A DNA stretch of 64,000 bases. Origin: Heterocephalus glaber (taxonomy: Eukaryota; Chordata; Mammalia; Rodentia; Bathyergidae). Below the pieces are notes generated by a model. The model was not told the origin of the DNA, made no database searches, and saw only the letters and a program-made list of their open reading frames with translations. Positions 50,883 through 61,835 of the stretch are shown here, piece after piece. The position numbers and the translations under genes are program-made. Each line of letters opens with the position of its first letter. Position 1 is the stretch's first letter. The stretch lies in contig NW_004624800.1 in the NCBI RefSeq assembly GCF_000247695.1, positions 8,383,289 through 8,447,288 on the forward strand. The letters are read 5' to 3'.

Positions 50883-51743
50883 TCATAAGCAGTTCCATAT
50901 CCATCATCATGGTCATGCTCTCCATAGGTCTCCTGTGCTGGGGGTGGTGGTGGAAGTCTGTACCCAGCAGGGGGGACTCCTCTTGCTCTGGGTGTGAGAA
51001 GCCCTCTTTCCTGGCTCACTGGCCCTCGGACCCCCCTGGTTATTGGTTTTCCTTGTGGAACCCCAACTCCAACTAGTCCGGCTGTAACTGTCCCTCTTCC
51101 CCTGGTTATTGCTGGGGTTGGCACACCTCTTGTAGGCAAGGTGGGTTTCCCTCGAACTAGGGGAACTGCTGCATTTTCTGATCCACCCTTCAAATATGTT
51201 AATTCCTGCAGCTGTGCTTGCCTGATCTCATCATTATAGTCAAGGATGAGATAATTTTTTGATTTCTTCCAAAGCATGTCCCATGCAGGCAAAAGCTTCT
51301 GCACGTGGGGCGAACACTTCGATGAGGACGTGGAGATCGTCACTAAGGTGGAAGTGTTTAGCTTCTCCACTTTTCCTCAACTCTTCTTCCTTAGCCTTGT
51401 CTCTCATGGAGCCTTTTCCAAGGATGGACATTTTTGTCAAGGTTTCTTCTTGTAAACGCTTCAGGGAATTGCCACGTGGACCCCAAAGTGTCCCCACAAA
51501 GTTAAATGTAGGAAGCTGTTTTACAGGAATGAACACTTTCTGTCCCAGCTTCATGTTCTTATTAATCACATCAATGTACTTTTCTTCATCTTTGCCTTCC
51601 CCTTTTTGAAACTTTCTATTTCTTGGTTCACTAGGCGCAGGACGTGCGTGAAGGAGGGGTCCAGCGAGTCCTTCTCCACCATCGGGCAGGCACTTCTCCT
51701 CCGGCTGCACGGACCGGGCCAGACACCGCGGCGGCATAGGCGA
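50883..51743 (-). pseudogene. KHDRBS3: KHDRBS3 processed pseudogene, inverted 5' arm (start region, KH/STAR domain, RG-rich part)
   Basis: Read on the minus strand this is intronless KHDRBS3 (T-STAR/SLM2), a nuclear STAR-family RNA-binding splicing regulator. From 51743 downward come a short GC-rich 5' UTR remnant, the degraded start, [53 protein letters not shown] and [20 protein letters not shown] (KH domain). Next come [22 protein letters not shown]-rich text and [18 protein letters not shown], where homology stops at the left flank. The start ATG is lost. Two early deletions (about 5 nt, then 1 nt) nearly cancel, one codon is missing before INKNM, and a frameshift follows EEIKK (about 51245). 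It is non-functional as a protein gene. The rest of the message continues on the opposite strand at 51744. Confidence 0.92.
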
Positions 51744-52468
51744 CTTATGATGAACAGAGTTACGATTCCTGCGATAACAGCTACAGCACCCTAGCCCAAA
51801 GTGGCGCTGATTACTATGATTACGGGCATGGGCTCAGCGAGGAGACTTCGATGCCTGTGGACAAGAGGAGTGGACTAATTCCAGACACAAGGCACCTTCG
51901 GCGAGGACAGTGAAGGGCGTCTACAGGGACCAGCCATATGGCAGACCCTGATTGTGCTGTCTGATGTTGTGCAATGGCCAGTTCCCACCGTCCTGTATAC
52001 TGCTCAAAGTAATTATTTCTATGAACAATCCCTTTTTAAATAAATCAAAATGTTTAAAATCTGAATGGATGGAACTTAAAACTACTCTGTCGAAACATCA
52101 ACCTGGTCAGGAAAAAAAAGACATGTAAAATTTTGTTATTTCCAATCTGTATATGAAGAAATAGGTCATCAAAAGGAAAAATAACTTTGATTAACTAGTG
52201 TTAAACGAAAAATAGGTTTACTAAATATGTTAATCCATTCTTTTAACATAAGCCTCACTTTCATTTTAAAGGTTTCCATAGAATTTAGTTATTTTACCTT
52301 TCAGCCATATGCTAGTTTTTTTTCTCTTGCCAACATGTGTAAAAAGGGAAGACAATTACAAATGCAAATAATGTGGTATTCTTTTGTAACTCAAGTTTTG
52401 AAATGTTCTGTAGTGTTAAGCAAAGTCTCCTCTTGCTTGATACTAAATAAACTTTTGAAAGAAAAAAA
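51744..52468 (+). pseudogene. KHDRBS3: KHDRBS3 processed pseudogene, 3' arm (C-terminus, 3' UTR, A tail)
   Basis: The plus strand picks up the message where the inverted arm ends: TAT GAT GAA CAG AGT (YDEQSYDS), then [20 protein letters not shown] and LSEET. A frameshift at about 51850 follows, then text equivalent to EEWTNSRHK and the final [10 protein letters not shown] in another frame, with a stop near 51950. About 500 bp of 3' UTR follows, with AATAAA at 52446-52451 and an A-rich tail at about 52458-52468. This arm contains no introns. Both arms share CTTATGAT at the join, a microhomology or small duplication. Together with the 16-bp flanking repeat, this identifies a LINE-1-mobilised cDNA with 5' inversion. 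Confidence 0.92.
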
Positions 52469-52484
52469 GAAAGTAATAAGTTTA
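52469..52484 (+). repeat. Right target-site duplication of the KHDRBS3 retrocopy
   Basis: GAAAGTAATAAGTTTA follows the A-rich tail directly and repeats 50867-50882 with one mismatch. Confidence 0.8.
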
Positions 52485-52689
52485 GGTGACAATTTTATAA
52501 TAACAGAAGAATATATAGGTATAGGAATTTTACTGTAGCCTAAGATTATGAAATCATCCATTACTATTGTTTCTTTGTCTTCCACCATGAAATTGGTGGA
52601 AAAAATTACAATTTCATTGTTTATTTTCACTGAATAAAATGTGCAAATAAAGATGCATGTAGATCTAGTCACAATTACTTTTTTTCTCT

Positions 52690-52772
52690 GTTTTGGTTTT
52701 TTATTTTGGTGTTGGGGATTGAACTCAGAACCTCTCACATGCTGAACAACTGCTCTACCACTCACCTACACA
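52690..52772 (-). repeat. ID-like SINE, older subtype, antisense
   Basis: A T-rich tail is followed by GGTGTTGGGGATTGAACTCA and 'aacaactgctctaccactca', the complement of an ID core with the older 'gtagagca' form. Confidence 0.75.
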
Positions 52773-53794
52773 TTAATGGCCCCACATTAATTTTCCTCAA
52801 AGGCCTAAAGGAAGGAATTAAAGCCACCTGTAATTATACAACTAAAGATGCAAATGAAGGTTACCTTTATAAAAACAAGAAATTAGTATGTTTCTGTTTT
52901 AAAAAGGAGATTAAAATCTGAGCTGTAAAAACAATACAAGAGATAGAAATCTATGAAAAATTATTTAAGGATGAGATAATATTCTCTCAGATTGAAATTA
53001 ATTTTGTTATTTTATGAAGCTTAAAGAAAACTATTCTAGTAATTTCATGAAAACATCTACTGCTGTATTATACACGGAGGAAAAGAAGTAGTTGTGTTTT
53101 AAGGAAACTCAAGAAACTAATAAATATTTCTTACCAATTTCTATCTTAATGAGTTATCATTATCTATGTGTAATATTTGCCATTAGAAAAGAATTAGCTA
53201 TTTTAAAATGGAAATAGCTATTTTGACCTTGACAGTATTGTCTTCTACATCTTGTTTTCTAAATTATAAATCTTTCATCATTTTTAGTATTAAAGCAGAA
53301 ATTCTATTAAAGTACAAAGTATAAACATTCTAAATATTGCATATTATTTATTGACAGCACCCATAATATTAATGAAATTTACAGTGACAGGGAGAAGTAA
53401 CAGAGAACAACACTTAGAAGTCTTTGAATTTTTTCATGGTTAAAATCTGCTTACTTTTCATCAACAATGAAAATGTTGTGGATTCAAAGTTGCTCTGAAA
53501 GTTACAAATGATTTCACTTGGAAATTTAGTCATTTAAAAAATCAATTAAAAACTTTATGTTTTCATATATTCATAGACCTTCAATGTTATTCTGGAAAAC
53601 TTTATGGCATAAGTTTTGCTAATTCTCGATATATAACCCAAAGAAACCAAGATTGGCCAGAATTTTTATGATAAAGCTTTGGTGCTTGGCAGAGCTGTGA
53701 GATGAACATGCAGCGATCGAGTTTGCAGTTTGTTTTACTGCTTACCAGGGGAGATCTTCACGTTTTAGGTAAATGGTTATAGAAAAGCAAAGAA

Positions 53795-53985
53795 TTGAGC
53801 CAGCGGTGGCAATTCACACCTATAACCCCAGCATTCTGGGAGGCTGAGGCAGGAGGATGGCAACTTGAAGCCCAGTCTAGGCAATTTATTGACTTAATGA
53901 GACCCTGTAAATGAATGAATGAATGAATGAATGGCTGGGAATGTAGCTCATTGTGAAGGGCCTGGGTCCAATACCTATTACCGGA
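53795..53985 (+). repeat. B1-dID SINE with (AATG)n linker
   Basis: The B1 half is GAGCCAGCGGTGGCAATTCA ... ATTCTGGGAGGCTGAGGCAG ... TGAGACCCTGTAAATG. About six AATG/TGAA units follow (53909-53933). The ID half is GGCTGGGAATGTAGCTCATT ... CCAATACC. Confidence 0.85.
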
Positions 53986-54078
53986 AAAAAGAAGGATAAG
54001 AAGGAAGGAAAGAAGGGATGAAGAAAGAAAAGAAAGAAAGGAGAGAAGGAAGGAAGAAAAGAAGGAAGAAGAGAGTAT
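53986..54078 (+). repeat. Purine-rich (GAAA/GGAA)n tract
   Basis: The tail of the B1-dID copy has expanded into A/G sequence (GAAGGAAGGAAAGAAGGGAT and similar), nearly free of C and T for about 90 bp. Confidence 0.9.
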
Positions 54079-55539
54079 TGGAAGCTATGTAGAAGTCAAG
54101 AGAATTTAGGCTTTATGTTTAATCAACATGCAGTATAAGAATAAAATTCTTATAAATTTAACTAAAAGTAACTAAATTATTTCAGCTAAATGTATATTTA
54201 AAATGTTTTCCTTCTCAAAATATATATCAGTTTACATCAATAGAACAGTTGCATTTAAAATATAATTTATGAGTGGATTGTTATTGCCCTGTATTACTCT
54301 TTCCACTATAAGAAACTCAGACATTTCATAATTGCGAAGGATCACTGAATAACTTGCCTATATTAAACAGAGAGCAATGTTTCTGTGCCCACTGATGACA
54401 TCTGACAACTTTGTAAAATGGACCAGACATCCTTTATCGCAATTTAATGCATATCCACAATGTGTGTCCCCAAACAGCTGGGCTATAAATGTAGTGTCTT
54501 CAGACATAAAGCAAGGTATCTTTAGATGTGCCAGGCACTGCTAGTAGATTAGTTTGAGCACTGAAATCTCACACTTTTAAGTTCTAAGAATTCTTATCTG
54601 CAATCTCACTTTCATTAAAAATTTATTCATGATAAAATGAGACAAAACACAAACCTCTAGGGTTTTGGTGTTATTTTGCTTCAAAGAACCATATTGACAA
54701 TTAAAAAGAATAATTTAAAAAAAATCTGATTTGTGTCTTGACTTGCCACATTTTACTTGCACATTGATATTTATTTATATCACTGTACTTACAACAGTTT
54801 CCATACAGGTTATGTGTAATTAAAGATAGAAAAGCAGAATTTCTCCATTTGATGGGCTTTTACATTATGAACCTGGAGAAATGCTATCCATGCTGGATGC
54901 TACTATTGATATTTAAATGTCAGTTGGCCAACTATATAAAAAGGAAAGATGAGAAAAACCTCCTAACGGAGAGCAGGATGGTGAGGAAAAAAGGAGGTAG
55001 CTATACCATATACAGACAAGAAGAAAGGAAAAAATATGTTTTGTAGCCAAATGACATACATCATCTAAAGGGGGAAAGGGAATGCTGATACTTGCCCATT
55101 GAAACCCATAGCAGAGGCCAACTGAATACAGCATCCAAGAATATCAGGAGATATAAATGCAGAGAGGTGGAGATCACCAGAAACAACAGAAGAAGCAAAA
55201 CAGACTGCTCTTAGGTGGACATGCTGGTGTTGGGAGGACACCAATGAATATCTCAAATTCCTCATCCAGGGTGAAATAGTATGGAACAGAATAACTACTC
55301 AAATCCCACATATGTATTAAGGAATAATAAAATATTAATTTTATCAACCCTCTTGATTACAAAAGCAAACTCGCAAACAAATTAACTGTCTCATGGTTAC
55401 TCTGTTATACAGTGCTCTTCAACTTGGAAATGACAAGCTGTGTTTTTCACTCAATCTTCCACATGCTTGCATACATCATAATTCACAACACTCTTTAGTT
55501 CCATGAGCAATGTATGTCAAAGCCTCCACTGATTCCAAT

Positions 55540-56570
55540 CTTAATTTTGTGAACATTATTTTCTTCCTCATTTTTCATGATCTCTTAGCAGCATGCCTGT
55601 TGCCTGCTTCCATCTCCTTAGCCTGCAGTCCTGCCTCAATCCTCTTTTGGATTTCCCTTGGCCTACCTGGCACTCACTCTGTCTCTATGAAGGTATGGTC
55701 CCTGATTCAGCCATTAGATTTTGGAGCCCTCAAGGATGAGTCTTGGATGTTCCGCTCTTCTCATCCTATATTTGCTTCTTAGGTGATAACATAATACATG
55801 ATTTCAATGTGAGATGCTCCTGCACATAGCTAAATCACAATCTTGTTACTAGCCCTGTCCATGCAGTTCTTACTATATTTGTTCAGTTGTCTACTAGACA
55901 CTTTGTCAATGCTGCAAAAGCACTTTAAGTTGAGTTCAACATTTAAAAAAAGAAGTTTGTGATCTATTCTTTGAACTGGATTCTCTACCCTCATTTCCTA
56001 CTATGGTATACACTTAGACAGGCATCAGTGAGTCATCTCCAGGACATCTTCCCAACATATCCCATATTCAATCCATCACCAAGTCCTGTACATTTTATCT
56101 TCCACTACTCCTAGTGTTAAGTTCTTCTACTCATTCCCACTCCTCTACCTCTTCTGAGTCCAAGATGCCACCTTAACTACCAGCATATCTCATTGACTGG
56201 GGATCCTGAGCACTCTTTACTGGCCTCAAGTTTGTCCTCAATACCATAGCCCAGCAAGGTTCACAGGAAGCAGATAAGATCACATTACCTCGCTCCCATG
56301 TCCATTACTCCCAACACATGCAATCCTTTGGCTTGCAGTACTTTAGAGGCACCTCTTGGGCCTCTAGTAGAATCAAAACCAGAAGTCAATGACTTGGCTG
56401 ATAAAGCCAATACTTATAGGATCTACCCAACTGTCCCACCTCATTTCCTACAAAGCCACCCCTTTCTGTGTGCTTCAGCCACATCAGTCTTCCCTCTGAG
56501 CTCTTAAAGCTTTGAATATATAATTTTGTCTACCTGGAACATAAGTCTTCCTCCCACCCTGAGCTAATTC
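55540..56570 (+). repeat. Probable ancient LINE-derived sequence, family unresolved
   Basis: The block is richer in C and T than its surroundings. It has 'gcctgttgcctgcttccatc', 'cccatattcaatccatcacc', AAGTCCTGTACATTTTATCT and 'ctttgaatatataattttgt', resembling an old LINE-type repeat ('catccaatccatcagcaaatcctgt...'). Boundaries and family are uncertain. Confidence 0.35.
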
Positions 56571-56845
56571 CCAATGCTCAACCCAACCATCAACTCCTAC
56601 AGTGGTGGCACACCTATGGCATGCGTGCTACAAGGGGCTGTTTGTTATCACTGAAAGCTCTAAAAGGTTCATCATCACTGCCCTAGGAGATGTTAGCTCC
56701 CTATTTAAGTCATACTTCCATGGATGCATGTGACCCTTAGAGCACCACTCTCCAGATTGAGCACAGGTGCAAAGCTACCTCCATGGTGCTGATCTTAATG
56801 CCAGACTCCCCAACAAAGACACAGCCTGTTTTTCCTCCTCACATG

Positions 56846-57246
56846 TGTATTAGTCAGGTTTCCCATTGTGCAAAATACCTGACACCCACAAGTTTAAGAA
56901 GGATAGGTTTAATCTGGCTCATGGTTTCAAAAGTTTCAGTACATGGCTGTCTGGTTCCATGACAGGAATATCATGGCAGAAAGGTGTGGTGGAGCAGAAC
57001 TCTTTATTTTGTGGCAATCAGGAGGCAGAACCCAAAGGAAGAGCTTCAGCAAGAGATATATCCTCCAGTGACAGGTCCCCAGTGACCCACTTCCTCTAAG
57101 TGGGACCCGCTTCCTAAGAGAACATTCAGCCATGAACATCAGTGGATTAATCCACTAATGAGTACAGTGCCTGGCATGATCTGGTTACCTCTCCAGGAGT
57201 CTCTTAATCTAGTCAAACTGGCAGTTAAGATTCACTGGCATACTAC
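56846..57246 (+). mobile_element. LTR-like rodent repeat, copy 3
   Basis: It begins TGTATTAGTCAGGTTTCCCA and ends 'agattcactggcatactaca'. It shares 'gcaaaatacctgacacccac', 'ggctcatggtttcaaaagtt' and the purine-rich middle with the copies at 39999 and 44023, but is more diverged. Confidence 0.6.
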
Positions 57247-57377
57247 AGATGGCCCCGCTCCTATTCAGTTGCTTCTCAATTATTCTAACTGAATAAACAA
57301 TTATTATGGAATATTCATTTATTCAACAAACAGATGAATGCAAATGAATGTTGCATAAATTAATATTATTATTTATT

Positions 57378-57440
57378 ATCTATATTAAAGTTGTCAATAC
57401 AGATTCCCAGAACTCCCATGAATTACCTGAAACAAAATAT
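57378..57440 (+). repeat. Second homologous pair, copy A
   Basis: This 63-bp stretch starting ATCTATATTAAAGTTGTCAA aligns without gaps to 59582-59644 at about 70-75% identity. Confidence 0.55.
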
Positions 57441-59303
57441 ACTCATCCCCTGCCCAGAGCTATGTATAGCAATATTTTTTAGTCATGGATGAGCTTGCTA
57501 GTTCATTCATTTCATGCTGTGTCCTCAGCCCTGACTACACTTGTCTCATTCTTAGTCAGTTTAACAGATCTCACTTTAAATGTCACTCTCTCAAATACAG
57601 CCAGAGAATATTTGTTAAATGAATGATGACCCTATTAAGCATTTATTGATTACTATAATTAGGTGCCAGGCAGCATACTAAGGCCTGGGGTTACAAAAAT
57701 TGATATGAAACTTTCTCTGCCATGAGCAACTCATTTCATATTTGGGACCTGCAGTCATGTACGGAGATAATTAAAGCACAATATAAATGGCACAAGAGCG
57801 GGATGCACCTCCTGCTTGTGGGGGAGATACACAGGAGAGCCCTGCTGTTGTTATGACAGAGTGTAGTTGGAGGAGTGCACACATCTCTTTTGTGGGATAA
57901 TCTGCTTTCTACCTGTTAGCTGTATAGCTATGACCATATCACCTAATTACTTGTTAGAATGAAGAAAGAGCCATTATTTTAAAACATTGCTGCAGACTTT
58001 CTCTTGTGGAGAAAACAGTATTAAACACTTTGAAGTGCTATTTGCCAGTGATATGATAGGCCCCAGAGCATCTGTTCCAAGGCCATGTTGAATTGCTTTA
58101 TACAGGAAGATGGAAAGAATGTGGCTAAGGTGATATAGCAGGAAGAGATCCAATACAAAGCCCAGTGAGAACAAACATGTAGGGAGATATAATGAGGCCC
58201 TGGGAGAAAAGAGAAGCTGAACCATCCACTGCAAGGCTGGGCCTGAGGGAAAACAGTTCCACACACATCCAGGCAGCTGGCTGTAAATCTTTTTTGGGTT
58301 ATGCCTCTTTTGAAGATAGAGACATCTGTTATTTTGTTTTAAATTGTTATGTTCTGATATAAGCCCATCCTATATGACAGTCTCACCTAATTCCTGAGAT
58401 AATTAAGCCTCCGATATGACTACACCCAAGAGGCATTTGCACAGAATACATTTGCCAGGCAGGAAATCCCTGCTCTGAGAAGGAAATAGTCATGGGGCAC
58501 CGACTGTCCTTCTCAACCCATGCATTGTCGTGCTCCCTGCTCACCAAGAAAATTCTTCCAATCTTCAGTTTAATGGCAAATGCAAAGCCCTACGAGTTCC
58601 CCCCTTTTAGAGCGCAACACAGGTAGGCTCTGTAGAAAACAAAGGCTGAAATCTTAGCATTGGGAGATGTTTAAATCAGATCAGGTGTTTAGTTTTCTCC
58701 CTGAGCTCTCTGAGACCCAGTAACTCTCAATTGGAAATCCCAGAATTCCCAAAACAGTGATCATTCTTAATAGGTACATTAACATAATGATATTTTTCAG
58801 AGCATTTAAACCTTGAAAATGGGCTACCAATACACATTTTTGAGCTCCAGAAGAACTGACAGCTCATTTTCTCCTAACAGCTACATGCTTTTTCTGCTTC
58901 TATATATACGCCTGCTTACATTTTTATTTTTATTTATTATTATTTTTCTACTTACATTTTTATTGAATTGTTTCAGGTAAATGTAATCCCCCTCAAAAGA
59001 TTGTAATTTCCATATGAAAAGAGACAATGTTGTATACTTAATTTTATCTCTGGTTGCAGCTAAGCAAAACATATTTTCTTTAAAGTTAGAAAAAAAGTCA
59101 CATGAAATTGCAATATTCCAACAGCATAGTATTGAAATGGTCTATTTCGTTTCAGGTTAAAAAGAGATTTTTCAGGCGAAGTGTTGATCCGGTTGACATT
59201 AATAAAACAAATACTGAAGCTGCAGACAAATCTCAGGTTTTCCTTATAGCCCAGGCTGTCAAGGTTCCTATAAAAGTCCATCTGGAACAGGGAGATTATT
59301 CCT

Positions 59304-59481
59304 CTACAGCTGTGCTGCTCAATACCAAATGTGGTTATTTAAACAAATTTAAATTAGTTAAAATTAAATAAAATATAAAAATTCACTTTCTGAGTCACAC
59401 TAGCCACATTTTAAGTCCATAGTAGCTAGATACATCCAGTGGCTACTGTTTTGAACCCTGCACATGTAAAATATTTCCTCT
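59304..59481 (-). mobile_element. MER5A (hAT-Charlie non-autonomous DNA transposon), antisense
   Basis: The plus strand reads 'ctgtgctgctcaataccaaa', ATGTGGTTATTTAAACAAAT, TTAAATTAGTTAAAATTAAA, then 'agtcacactagccacatttt' and CAGTGGCTACTGTTTTGAAC. This is the complement of MER5A, with its A/T-rich centre between two 'gccacat' blocks. Confidence 0.85.
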
Positions 59482-59581
59482 AGTACTTAGGTGGCTCTGA
59501 AAAATTCTTATTGAATAAGTGAATACCATGGAGTTTCATGTATTCCACAACTGAATGTTGAATAAATGAATATGATTTAGG

Positions 59582-59644
59582 ATCTACATTAAAGTTGTTA
59601 ATACTTGGAGTCAGAACTCTCAATAATTATCTGAAGTAAAATAT
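59582..59644 (+). repeat. Second homologous pair, copy B
   Basis: This 63-bp stretch starting ATCTACATTAAAGTTGTTAA is homologous to 57378-57440, in the same orientation, about 2.2 kb downstream. Confidence 0.55.
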
Positions 59645-59704
59645 TTCACAACAAAATTTAAATTAGATGATCTTGCTCTAAATATTACAAAGTATAGAAT
59701 GCAA

Positions 59705-59870
59705 ATTTGGTTGGTGTGGTGGCGCATGCCTGTAATCCCAGCACTGGACAGGCTGAGGCAGGAGGGTTGGCATGAGTTTGAGGCCTGGGCTGCACAGTGA
59801 GTTCAAGTCCAGCCCAAACAACATAGGGCGACCCTGTCTCAAAAAACAAAAAACAAAAAACAAAAAAATT
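59705..59870 (+). repeat. B1-like SINE with (AAAAAAC)n tail
   Basis: GGTTGGTGTGGTGGCGCATG, 'tgtaatcccagcactggaca', GGCTGAGGCAGGAGGGTTGG and 'cgaccctgtctcaaaaaaca' show a 7SL-derived B1-type element. It is better conserved than the B1-dID copies and has a CAAAAAA-repeat tail. Confidence 0.88.
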
Positions 59871-60175
59871 AAACTAAATTAAACAAAACAGACAACCAAA
59901 TAATAAACACACATGCAAGATGGGAAATAGCTCTGAGATTAGCATCTAAAGAGTTATTGGGTCATAGATCTGTGACTATCAAGGCGGATCAACTTTTTAT
60001 ACCTCTTTATAATTCTCTTAGTCCATGAAACTCAAATTCTGTTCTTCATGTGACTTTTTCCTTTCCCTTTCCTAGAAACAAATTTCTTACTCTCGTATCC
60101 CAGAAAGTCCTAGAGCTTATTCTCAGTTGAATATAACTTATAAGGAAAAAGAAAAGATAAGAAAAACAGGAGAAC

Positions 60176-60370
60176 GTGTGGAAGGCAAAATTCTGAGATG
60201 GTCCCATTTTTCTCTGCCTCTTGGTACAGGTGACCGACACAGTCCCCTCCCTTTCTGTGTGGTGGACCCATGAGTACGACAGGTCCACTTCTCTGATGAT
60301 GGCTCTGTGATCCAGCAGAGTGAAGGGACTCTGCAGATGCAAGTCAGGTCCTGGATCAGTCAGGGACCCA
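60176..60370 (+). mobile_element. Possible LTR-like repeat fragment
   Basis: The text 'ggaaggcaaaattctgagat', 'ctctgcctcttggtacaggt' and GGGACTCTGCAGATGCAAGT loosely resembles an old mammalian LTR ('aattctaagatggccc... cctggtgtccatg'). Weak and unverified. Confidence 0.3.
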
Positions 60371-61454
60371 GTCCAGCAATGGAACCAGTACAGCATATGG
60401 ATATAAACATTTATTTCCAGGAATTAGCAAATGCAGTACAGTGGAGAGGGCCTGGTGAGACATGATCGGAATCCACAGGACAGGTTTGCAGGAAGAATAA
60501 CTGGAAATTCTTGAGCAGAAGCCCTGTCTGTAGACAGAACTTCATCTTTCTCAGTGTAACTTCCTCTCTCCTCTTAAGGCTTTTTAATTGGCTGCACTAG
60601 CTCCATTCAGATTATTGTAGATAACATACTTTACTTAGTCAATTTATGAAAGAGATTAATCTCATATAGCAAAACCTACATTAACGTTTGGTTGACTACC
60701 TGCAGATTAATCTTTGCCCATTAAGCACATAAATGTGACCCTTTCAGTTCCTTAATCAGTTGATACTTTTGTTACTCAGAAAGATGCATTTTCTGAGTAG
60801 ACCTGATTCACTCAGGTGACCCCTTTGAAAGGGAATGTAGAGATTTGAGGTGAGAAGTGACAAAGACTCCCTTGTTGTTTCTGAAGAAGCAGCTGCCATG
60901 GCTTCTGCAGCTGCAATGTGATGAATTCTTTCAGTAGTGCTGAGCGTGCACAAAATGCCCCAGCCTGCAATGAGACCACAGCTCCCACTGAACTTTGCCA
61001 CACCTGGACACCTGAGTCACAACAATAGTGAGATAATAATATAAAATTTAAGCCATAAGTTTGTGCTACATTTTTGTAAAGCATAAGAAAGTAATACAGA
61101 ATGATACAGGACAAAGATCTAAAGAATGATGAGCTCGGCCCTTTATAACTTACTTCATATAACAATCATGGCAGTTTCACTTTGCACCCATCAAAAATCT
61201 CATTTTTTATCTTTAACGATAAGTTTAATTTGAAAAAAACCCCTAATTCTCCCAAAGTGAAGTAGTGCCTGTAAGACGCAACACTTATATTCCAGAGAGT
61301 TCAGATTATCTTTTCTTAGGGACACAAATTAGGTAGGGCAGAAGGGTTTTGTAACTATTGTCCCTGTTATACTATAAGTATTGTAGCTCAATAGTGCAAA
61401 AGAATCGTGATAAAATAGTGTTTTTTGTGATGGTAATCCACAGGGTTGATCTAA

Positions 61455-61835
61455 TTGGCTATGGATTATTTGTGTTCCCTCCCCAAATCCCCTATATTGA
61501 TAGCTAATTCCCAGTGTGATTTTCTCTGGAAGAGGGGCCCTTACTGAGGTAACTATGTCACAAAGGTGGAATCCTTATGTGGTTTTTTTTTTTTTTTTTT
61601 TGTACCTGGGATCAAACTCGGGGCCTTGTGCTTGCGAGGCAGGTGCTGGAACCACTGAGCTAAATCCCCGGCCCTGGAATCCTTATGAATGGTATTAGGA
61701 CCTTTATATGAAGAGGCCAGAAAGCTAGCTTGCTCTCTTCTGGCCAATGAGGACACAAGGAGAAGTGAGACAGAGGGCCTCCATCAGCACCTGCCTACGC
61801 TGGGCCTTTGAGCTTTCTGTTGTTTATAAGGCACA
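61455..61835 (+). mobile_element. MaLR-type LTR interrupted by an ID SINE
   Basis: The two parts, 61455-61579 and 61688-61835, join into one LTR: 'attggctatggattatttgt', then GTGGAATCCTTATG | AATGGTATTAGGACCTTTAT, 'ccaatgaggacacaaggaga' and GCTTTCTGTTGTTTATAAGG. It resembles the LTR at 37438. The insertion is the SINE at 61580-61674. Confidence 0.6.
61580..61674 (-). repeat. ID-type SINE nested in an LTR, perfect 13-bp target duplication
   Basis: A long T tail is followed by GTACCTGGGATCAAACTCGG and ends CCACTGAGCTAAATCCCCGG. TGGAATCCTTATG is repeated exactly at 61567-61579 and 61675-61687, so the element inserted after the LTR. Confidence 0.93.

Noticed and set aside
50846..51370. Long minus-strand frame of 174 codons with an RG-rich stretch and a [11 protein letters not shown] motif, tempting as a separate gene
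   Set aside because: It is the frameshifted second part of the KHDRBS3 retrocopy. Its first 36 or so residues are out-of-frame KH sequence and it runs through the target-site duplication into unique flank.
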